The notes under the pieces are model-generated. The model did no database searches and was not told the DNA's origin. It saw nothing but the letters and a program-made list of their open reading frames with translations. A stretch of DNA of 28,936 nt from JAJTFW01 sp964534995. GTDB lineage: Bacteria; Bacteroidota; Bacteroidia; AKYH767-A; OLB10. Of this stretch, positions 8,118 through 13,708 are shown piece by piece; position 1 is the first letter of the stretch; each line of letters opens with the position of its first letter. A program made the position numbers and the translations under genes. The stretch lies in contig CAZHSC010000045.1 in the NCBI GenBank assembly GCA_964534995.1, positions 1 to 28,936 of the forward strand, given 5' to 3'.

Positions 8118-8432
8118 TCAATCAATAATTAAACGTTCTACAAACGTTTCAAAATACAATTCCTGACCTTCATCGTCAATAATACAATTAATCAATTTTT
8201 CTTTATTCAGAGGATGAGTAAGGTCATACATACTGAGAATATTGTATTTTTCTCTTGCCTCTTCACGGGTTATTTCCTCAATTTCAGCAATATTGTCTAA
8301 GATAACATCCTCTGAAATTCCTGTATATTCAACAGCACTGGACTGAGGTAAGAAGGCAGCAGCGTATTCATAACTGAATATAAAATACTGCAATTGATTA
8401 TTAATAGAGATTCGCAATAAGTGTTTAGGCAT
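8118..8432 (-). CDS. Hypothetical 104-residue acidic protein of the element
   Basis: I do not recognise this protein. It has no signal peptide or membrane segment. The N-terminal half looks beta-rich (LLRISINNQLQYFIFSYEYAAAFLP) and the middle is acidic and helical (DVILDNIAEIEEITREEAREKYNI). The C-terminus has another acidic strand-rich piece. Its ATG (8430-8432) lies inside the end of the upstream HTH gene (overlap of 8 bases), which implies translational coupling and a joint role, possibly as partner or modulator of the HTH protein in excision or repression. Its 3' end converges on the integrase with a perfect hairpin between them. That it is a real gene rests on the overlap and on its full-length open frame. 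Confidence 0.65.
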   Translation of the reverse strand: MPKHLLRISINNQLQYFIFSYEYAAAFLPQSSAVEYTGISEDVILDNIAEIEEITREEAREKYNILSMYDLTHPLNKEKLINCIIDDEGQELYFETFVERLIID

Positions 8433-8742
8433 GGTTTTTAATGGTTTTAGGTTTAATACAGTATTCAGGGGACTGCATGAATTGATTTAGTGCGGATTCG
8501 GTTACCCGCTTCTTATTACCGATTGTACAGGTAGATAATTTACCTGAATTAATCCACTTGTACACTGTAGCCCGTTCAAATTGAGTTAAGCGGGCAACCT
8601 GACTAATAGTTAAGTACTTTTCTTCCTTTGTGGGTAATTGCCCTATAAGGGCTTGTAATTGGTTTTTTACGGCTGTTTCAATTATTAATCTAATTTGTTC
8701 CTGCTCCTGTTCTGTAAGTTCTACAGTCAGGTTAATTTTCAT
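8425..8742 (-). CDS. Helix-turn-helix DNA-binding protein, excisionase-like (HTH_17)
   Basis: A 105-residue protein with an N-terminal helical part (about 8-35, rich in Glu and Gln, possibly dimerising) and a winged HTH at about 43-92: YLTISQVARLTQFERATVYKW is the recognition region (21 residues with gaps typical of HTH_17), followed by INSGKLSTCTIGNKKRVTESAL, the wing and end of the excisionase/MerR-like fold. Proteins of this type in Bacteroidota elements act as excisionases or as local regulators. It reads leftward, opposite to the replication genes, from the AT-rich gap. The 104-residue gene follows with an 8-base overlap. ATG 8740-8742 is the first start in the frame and fits the family length. 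Excisionase function is inferred from location near an integrase. Confidence 0.8.
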   Translation of the reverse strand: MKINLTVELTEQEQEQIRLIIETAVKNQLQALIGQLPTKEEKYLTISQVARLTQFERATVYKWINSGKLSTCTIGNKKRVTESALNQFMQSPEYCIKPKTIKNHA

Positions 8743-9159
8743 CTAATTTTTTTGTAACAATTTTTTAGTTTTTTTCGTATAAGGTTTTTTTACGATTGGT
8801 TTTAACGAAGGATTTTTTTAGAAGTTACCTGTTTTTGAAAAAAAATTTACAGCCCCAAAAAGTGGATGAAAAAAGGAGCAACCTATAATAATTGCCTTTT
8901 TCGTTAAAAAAATTTAACATTATGACAATTCGCTCAACCAATATTTAACCAATAAAGCAGAAAGAAAGCAAAGCAGAAAGCAGAGCAAAGCAGAGCGGAA
9001 AGGTCTTTTACTGTTCAATTAAATTTAGTTTTCTACTTTTTTTCGGGGATTTGTATTTTTTCTCACTGATTAGCAGAGCAGTAAGCGGAATATATTCATA
9101 AATATTCACTTTTCTGTAAAATCCAATTTTATTGCCCTATTTACTTTAAAGTTCAGTAC
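8743..9159. other. AT-rich divergent intergenic region, candidate origin and promoters
   Basis: This 417-base gap separates the leftward HTH pair from the rightward replication genes. It has long T and A runs, a 10-bp inverted repeat (TTTTAACGAA at 8800-8809, TTCGTTAAAA at 8900-8909), a 50-base thymine-free repeat tract (8954-9003) and three GCAGAGC heptamers. I see no open frame worth calling. It must hold the promoters of both operons and is the best place for an origin of replication. Confidence 0.5.
8954..9003 (+). repeat. Thymine-free tract of AAAGCAGA-like short repeats
   Basis: Fifty consecutive bases lack T on the plus strand and are built from imperfect repeats of AAAGCAGA and AAAGCAGAGC. 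Such strand-asymmetric iterated tracts occur at some plasmid and phage origins as Rep-binding iterons or unwinding sites. Function is inferred. Confidence 0.6.
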
Positions 9160-9411
9160 ATGGAAAAAATCAGTACGATAATAAACGGGCAAAGGTATTA
9201 TACAATTAGTCAGGCTTACCAGTCCTTTGCTCAGAATATAGAGGGGCAAACCCCTTTCAATACGTTTTACAAAAAGTTCGTGAAGTATATACAACTGAAC
9301 AGAGCAGAGCCAAAGCGGATAAAAAGTGTTAAATACTATTCAGCCTCCATAGTGGAGGATTTTATTAATTCATACAGTGATATTACCCGCTATTCGTTAG
9401 CAACTAAATAA
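9160..9411 (+). CDS. Hypothetical 83-residue protein, possible small DNA-binding protein
   Basis: First gene of the rightward operon, ending 18 bases before the replication-protein-like gene. I do not recognise a named family. The segment YYTISQAYQSFAQN (about 12-25) resembles the first helices of an HTH, and the C-terminal VKYYSASIVEDFINSY resembles the end of HTH_17-type proteins. The charge is basic in the middle (FYKKFVKY, EPKRIKSVK), which would suit DNA contact. It could be a copy-number or transcription regulator of the downstream genes. The start has no Shine-Dalgarno; the upstream bases are AT-rich. Confidence 0.6.
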   Translation: MEKISTIINGQRYYTISQAYQSFAQNIEGQTPFNTFYKKFVKYIQLNRAEPKRIKSVKYYSASIVEDFINSYSDITRYSLATK

Positions 9412-9429
9412 ATGTTTTTTCAGTGATTA

Positions 9430-10206
9430 ATGTTAAATTTTGATAGAATAAAATATAAATTACATAGTGGGACAGTAATAGGTGAACTGAGGGGAAAGCA
9501 GTGCGGGCAGTTACTTACTAAAGATAATTTTAGCAGGTTTTCAAAAGTTAAGACAGAGGATTTTTCACAGTATGAAATCCTTTCCTGCGATATAACGAAA
9601 GATATATATATCGGGCAGGAAAAGGATAATTACCTGAGCAAATTAGCCCTTATCCCTTTCAATAATTTGCAGGTAACCCCGTATAAAAACAAACAGAGCG
9701 GGCAACTGCAAAGCATAGTTATTCACACAAAGACAAAGCAGAGGGGACAGCAGACTATCCGTTTAACAATTTATGATAAGTATGCAGAGAGTGCAGACCC
9801 GAATTATTTAGGGTTTATCCGATTGGAGTATCGTATAACAACCTTTGATAGATTGAGGAAAGCCTTGAATATACCAAATAACAACCTCCACAATGTACTG
9901 ACAGCAGAGGTTAACCCGATTGATTTTTTATTGACCAGTATTTATAATAAAATTGATGAAAGCATGAGAAAGGAACCAATAATTACAGACTTCACAGAAC
10001 AGTTATATCATAGTTATTTTACGGATTTAGAATATAACTGGCAAACGATTAAAGACCGTTTAAAGCTAACAGGGCAAAGCCCCCATAAAATCAGAAAAGT
10101 AAAAGACCTGTTTATTAAATTAACAGCAGAGCGCAAAGCAGTAAACTATAAACAACTATTTAGCCCGCTTATCACAGAGCAGACAGAGCAGGTTAAGGCA
10201 CTATAG
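9430..10206 (+). CDS. Putative replication initiator resembling filamentous-phage II/X or rolling-circle Rep proteins
   Basis: A 258-residue soluble protein. The central part (about 103-145) reads QTIRLTIYDKYAE, then GFIRLEYRITTFDRLRKAL. This resembles the IR-Y-K-E ... R-E-R core of phage/plasmid replication proteins (gene II/X and Rep_trans families), which nick DNA for rolling-circle replication. Before it lies a beta-rich domain (residues 1-100) and after it a helical domain ending in a basic stretch (KIRKVKDLFIKLTAERKAV). I cannot identify the nicking tyrosine with certainty and I see no classical HUH motif. Context supports replication: it follows the AT-rich repeat gap and precedes an OB-fold protein. 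A perfect hairpin starts 4 bases after the stop. Alternative: a relaxase-like or regulatory protein of an unknown family. Confidence 0.55.
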   Translation: MLNFDRIKYKLHSGTVIGELRGKQCGQLLTKDNFSRFSKVKTEDFSQYEILSCDITKDIYIGQEKDNYLSKLALIPFNNLQVTPYKNKQSGQLQSIVIHTKTKQRGQQTIRLTIYDKYAESADPNYLGFIRLEYRITTFDRLRKALNIPNNNLHNVLTAEVNPIDFLLTSIYNKIDESMRKEPIITDFTEQLYHSYFTDLEYNWQTIKDRLKLTGQSPHKIRKVKDLFIKLTAERKAVNYKQLFSPLITEQTEQVKAL

Positions 10207-10209
10207 ATA

Positions 10210-10236
10210 TTCAGGGGCTGATCCTCAGCCCCTGAA
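10210..10236. terminator. Perfect hairpin, copy 2 of a repeated leader/terminator
   Basis: A 12-bp stem (TTCAGGGGCTGA with TCAGCCCCTGAA, loop TCC) lies between the Rep-like gene and the OB-fold gene. Compared with copy 1 at 8041-8071, one base pair is exchanged from A-T to T-A on both arms, which keeps pairing. GAAACAAAAGACAC follows in both copies, 34-36 bases before an ATG. It could be an attenuator or processing site separating expression of the two genes. Confidence 0.65.
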
Positions 10237-10269
10237 CAGAAACAAAAGACACAATTAAAAATAAATATA

Positions 10270-10821
10270 ATGGAAACCACAGGAAAAATTACAAAGATTA
10301 ATGCAGAGCAGAAAGCAGGCATAAACACAAAGCAGAGGGTTGAACTTTTACAGGATAACCAGCAGGTAATTGAACTTTTACTGTTTAATAACCTCGATAA
10401 GATTCGAGGCATACAGGAAGGTGAACGGGTAAAAGTCCTTTTCAATCCAAAGGATAAAATAATAAACGGGCAGACAGTTACAACTAACTATATAAACCAC
10501 GTTCAAAAGGTAACAGAGCAAAGTGCAGAGCAGAGCGGAAAGGTTATTTACAGCAGGTATGAACCTAACGAGTTAAACCATATTCAGCAAAAGGATTTAT
10601 ACGCTAAGAAAATATATGATGCAACCTGTGAGGAATATGTACAGCGTGGAGGAAAGTATTTACAGGTTAGTTTATTTCTCTCTAATACGCTACATAATTG
10701 GATTTATACCAGTGTGGAGGATTTAGAGCAGAAAGCGGATGAATTGATAAATATTATTCAGACTACTGACCCCACAATTAACCCGCTAAAAGCCCCTAAA
10801 CTTAATTACAGTTTCGGGTAG
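10270..10821 (+). CDS. DUF3127-like OB-fold protein, probable ssDNA-binding protein
   Basis: A 183-residue protein. Residues 1-80 follow the pattern of the DUF3127 OB-fold family common in Bacteroidota: METTGKITKINAEQ, KQRVELLQDN, IELLLFNN, EGERVKVLFNPKDKIINGQ and a closing NYINHVQKV strand. The rest (about 95-183) is an unrecognised, mostly helical domain (EQKADELINIIQTTDP near the end). DUF3127 proteins are thought to be single-strand DNA binders. Next to a rolling-circle-like Rep this would parallel the gene II/gene V pair of filamentous phages. It is the last gene of the rightward operon, 63 bases after the Rep-like gene, separated from it by the repeated hairpin leader. ssDNA binding is inferred from family resemblance. 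Confidence 0.65.
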   Translation: METTGKITKINAEQKAGINTKQRVELLQDNQQVIELLLFNNLDKIRGIQEGERVKVLFNPKDKIINGQTVTTNYINHVQKVTEQSAEQSGKVIYSRYEPNELNHIQQKDLYAKKIYDATCEEYVQRGGKYLQVSLFLSNTLHNWIYTSVEDLEQKADELINIIQTTDPTINPLKAPKLNYSFG

Positions 10822-10830
10822 TAAATCAAA

Positions 10831-10857
10831 GAAAAGTGTAAACTATACTGTCAACTG
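10831..10857 (+). repeat. Right integrase-arm-like repeat
   Basis: Matches 6703-6729 at 25 of 27 bases in the same orientation. It sits 51 bases inside attR, while its partner is 123 bases inside attL. Likely an arm-type site for the integrase. Confidence 0.6.
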
Positions 10858-10896
10858 TAAAAAGCAAAAGCCTGTAAGTAATTGACCTACAGGCTT
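10851..10896 (-). terminator. Rho-independent-type terminator for tRNA-fMet, supplied by the element
   Basis: On the minus strand AAGCCTGTA pairs with TACAGGCTT (9 bp, 10868-10896) and is followed by TTTTGCTTTTT. It begins 13 bases after the tRNA 3' end. It can also act, less strongly, on the plus strand behind the OB-fold gene. It lies inside the element, not in the ancestral chromosome. Confidence 0.7.
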
Positions 10897-10909
10897 ATTT
10901 ATTTGCTAT

Positions 10910-10984
<75 letters not shown>

Positions 10985-11076
10985 CTGTATATATTTAATA
11001 ATAAGAACATTTACCAGCCACTGTGAAAAACAGGCCAAAGAATGACAACCCATTTATTGTACCCTTTAGCGGGGTG

Positions 11077-11106
11077 CAAAGTTATGAACTTTGATTACTT
11101 AAACAA
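11077..11106 (-). promoter_or_regulatory. Promoter of tRNA-fMet
   Basis: On the minus strand TTG (11104-11106) is followed after 19 bases by TAACTTTG (11077-11084), an exact Bacteroidota TTG/TAnnTTTG promoter. Transcription would start near 11070, giving a 5' leader of about 85 bases before the tRNA. Confidence 0.65.
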
Positions 11107-11355
11107 TGTTTTTTAAAGAAACTTTTATAAATAATTGATTGTAAAATATTTGTTAGCGGAAATGTCTGTTAAAAATCCTGAATTTTTAGAAAGAAATTTT
11201 AATCGATACACCTTTACTATTTTTCTAACCTTAAAAACCCGATGTAAAATCAGGCACTAGTGTCATGATTAGAATGAATGTGAGAGCACAAATTATTTTT
11301 GTCAGTAATAGTAAAATATCTGGTAAAAAAATTTAAAAGCTAATATTGAACATTA

Positions 11356-11363
11356 TACATTTG
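11356..11363 (+). promoter_or_regulatory. Candidate kup -7 box TACATTTG
   Basis: TACATTTG matches TAnnTTTG exactly and ends 20 bases before the TTG start of kup. The -33 element is not evident. The transcript would have a very short leader. Confidence 0.45.
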
Positions 11364-11383
11364 CTCTTTGGTTTTCCTGAACC

Positions 11384-13324
11384 TTGAGCTCCCATACTTC
11401 CCATCAGAAAATCACCGCGGCAGGTCTGCTTGTTACGCTTGGAATCATTTATGGCGATATCGGTACCTCGCCATTGTATGTGATGAAGGCAATTGTAGGC
11501 CATGGGCCTATTGATGAAAGTGTGATTTTAGGTGCCCTTTCCTGCGTATTCTGGACCATTACACTTCAAACAACTGTAAAATATGTGATCCTCACCCTTC
11601 GTGCTGATAACAAAGGAGAAGGGGGGATTTTTTCATTGTATGCCCTGGTACGCCGCAGGAAAACACCATGGTTGGTTTTTCCCGCTTTAATTGGCGGCAG
11701 TACTTTATTGGCGGATGGGATTATCACACCACCGATTTCTGTTGCGTCGGCGGTAGAAGGCCTGGAAGCGATTAACCCGGATATCCCCACCATCCCAATT
11801 GTAATTGGTATTATAACAGCATTATTTGTTGTACAGCGATTTGGTACAAATTTTATCGGAAAATTCTTCGGTCCAGTCATGCTGATCTGGTTCTCTATGC
11901 TGGGGGTGCTTGGTTTCATCAACATTATACAGGATTTCTCTGTACTCAAGGCATTAAATCCTGTTTATGGGGCCGATCTTCTGTTTAAATATCCGGGAGG
12001 TTTCTGGCTCCTGGGTGCCGTTTTCCTATGTACAACGGGTGCTGAAGCTTTGTATAGCGACCTGGGTCATTGTGGTAAGAAAAATGTGCGTGCTACCTGG
12101 GGTTTTGTGAAGTCTATGCTTATTTTGAATTATTTCGGGCAGGGAGTTTTCCTGATGCAGCACCATGGCCAGACTTTAGGTGGAGGCAATCCTTTTTATC
12201 TGATCATGCCCTCATGGTTCCTGCCTGTTGGTATTGGTGTCGCAACCTGTGCGGCTATCATCGCCTCTCAGGCAATGATCAGTGGTTCCTTCACTCTGAT
12301 CAATGAGGCCATACGGCTCAATTTCTGGCCCAAGGTGAAGATCGTGTATCCCTCAGATCTTCGCGGTCAATTGTATATCCCCTCTATAAACTGGCTGCTT
12401 TTTGCAGGATGTATTGCCGTGGTGCTGTATTTCGGAGAGTCATCAAGGATGGAGGCTGCCTATGGACTGGCTATTGTGACTACTTTCCTGATGACTACAA
12501 TTTTGTTAACGAATTATTTATTGTTATATAAATATCCGAAGGCTCTGGCTTTTACCATTCTGCCGCTGTACCTGAGTATTGAAGCCTGCTTTTTATATGC
12601 CAACCTGGCTAAGTTCAGCCATGGCGGATGGGTTACTTTTTTAATTGCCAGCGTGCTTATCACGGTAATGGTAGTCTTGTATTACTCGCGTAAAATCAGA
12701 AACAGACTGGTGGAGTTTGTAAATGTTGACGACTTCCTGCCGCTGTTGGATAAATTAAGTCAGGACACAAGCATTCCTAAGTACGCAACACATTTGGTTT
12801 ATCTTACCAGTGCCAACTATACCAATGAAATCGAAGAAAAGGTAGTGCATTCCATACTTTATAAACAACCCAAAAGAGCAGATATGTATTGGTTTGTTCA
12901 TGTGGATGTTCTGGATGAACCGCACACCCTGGAGTATAAGGTTACAGAGGTCATGAAAGGAAAACTGATGCGTGTGGACTTCAGAATCGGATTCCGTATT
13001 GATCCGCGTATCAACCTGATGTTCCGGCAGGTGGTGGAAGACCTTGTCAGGAACAAAGAGGTAGATATTATCAGCAGATATCCCTCCCTGCATAAGCGCA
13101 ACCTGACCGGGGATTTCAGATTTGTTGTGATGGAAAAGTTTCTTAGTCTGGACAATGAATTGCCATGGCTGCAGAAAATTATTATGGATTTCTATTTTCT
13201 TATAAAGCGCTTTGCATTGCCTGAAGAAAAGGCATTTGGTCTTGATACTTCTTCTGTTACTGTTGAGAAAGTTCCCCTGATCGTGAAACCGGTAGGCGGA
13301 TTTAAATTAAAGCGTATTGACTAG
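11384..13324 (+). CDS. kup: Kup-family potassium uptake protein
   Basis: A 646-residue K+/H+ symporter of the KUP/HAK/KT family in the inner membrane. The family N-terminal signature LGIIYGDIGTSPLYV is at about 19-33, followed by some twelve hydrophobic segments to about residue 430 (for example GGSTLLADGIITPPISVASA and FLCTTGAEALYSDLGHCGKK), then a cytosolic C-terminal domain of about 200 residues. Length fits the family. The start is taken as TTG 11384: an in-frame TGA lies two codons upstream (11378-11380), and the first ATG (residue 33) would remove the conserved signature. There is no Shine-Dalgarno. It is transcribed divergently from tRNA-fMet and seems monocistronic. Confidence 0.94.
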   Translation: MSSHTSHQKITAAGLLVTLGIIYGDIGTSPLYVMKAIVGHGPIDESVILGALSCVFWTITLQTTVKYVILTLRADNKGEGGIFSLYALVRRRKTPWLVFPALIGGSTLLADGIITPPISVASAVEGLEAINPDIPTIPIVIGIITALFVVQRFGTNFIGKFFGPVMLIWFSMLGVLGFINIIQDFSVLKALNPVYGADLLFKYPGGFWLLGAVFLCTTGAEALYSDLGHCGKKNVRATWGFVKSMLILNYFGQGVFLMQHHGQTLGGGNPFYLIMPSWFLPVGIGVATCAAIIASQAMISGSFTLINEAIRLNFWPKVKIVYPSDLRGQLYIPSINWLLFAGCIAVVLYFGESSRMEAAYGLAIVTTFLMTTILLTNYLLLYKYPKALAFTILPLYLSIEACFLYANLAKFSHGGWVTFLIASVLITVMVVLYYSRKIRNRLVEFVNVDDFLPLLDKLSQDTSIPKYATHLVYLTSANYTNEIEEKVVHSILYKQPKRADMYWFVHVDVLDEPHTLEYKVTEVMKGKLMRVDFRIGFRIDPRINLMFRQVVEDLVRNKEVDIISRYPSLHKRNLTGDFRFVVMEKFLSLDNELPWLQKIIMDFYFLIKRFALPEEKAFGLDTSSVTVEKVPLIVKPVGGFKLKRID

Positions 13325-13488
13325 TATTTTTTTAGGCTTTTCAATTTTTTTCATTCCGGCATCACCGGTAAATTAATCGTTTCTTCCTATCTCCATATCA
13401 TTGCTACCGGTATTGTCCGGGGCCTGCCATTCTTCAAAGCAGGTAAAAATTGGTCATTAAGCCCAGATTTATGAGATATTTCGTCACA

Positions 13489-13498
13489 CCCCCCCCCC
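13489..13498 (+). repeat. Run of ten C residues upstream of the glutamine synthetase promoter
   Basis: A homopolymer of ten C lies 39 bases before the -33 element of the glutamine synthetase promoter. It is prone to slippage and to sequencing error. Confidence 0.8.
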
Positions 13499-13536
13499 AT
13501 TTTTTGGGTTGTATGTTAAAAAAAAGTCATTTTTTC

Positions 13537-13568
13537 TTGACTACCCCCCTTAAAAAACGATACATTTG
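13537..13568 (+). promoter_or_regulatory. Promoter of type III glutamine synthetase
   Basis: TTG at 13537-13539 and TACATTTG at 13561-13568 with a 21-base spacer match the Bacteroidota promoter consensus. The expected transcription start near 13575 leaves a leader of about 130 bases before the ATG. I see no clear stem-loop regulator in that leader. Confidence 0.65.
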
Positions 13569-13708
13569 TGCCGGATTTGTATATTTTTACCAAATCAGCC
13601 TGAATAATGAAATAACAGGCCCGGGTAAAGAAATTACAAGATCAGATTGAAAGGTTACCTGCATTGAACAGTAAATTCTTTAAAAAACAAATTATAAACC
13701 AATAGCAC

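Noticed and set aside
8107..8166. 19-codon frame after hairpin copy 1
   Set aside because: It has the same leader as the OB-fold gene but is very short and overlaps the minus-strand gene end; probably a vestige, not a gene.
8954..9003. CRISPR array
   Set aside because: The short repeats are immediately adjacent, imperfect and without unique spacers, and no cas gene is present.
10985..11383. Possible riboswitch (for example c-di-AMP type) before kup
   Set aside because: The -7 box lies only about 20 bases before the start codon, leaving no room for a leader riboswitch, and no matching fold was seen.
13450..13650. 66-residue frame upstream of glutamine synthetase
   Set aside because: It spans the C10 tract and the promoter, has no recognisable domain, and its composition does not look coding.
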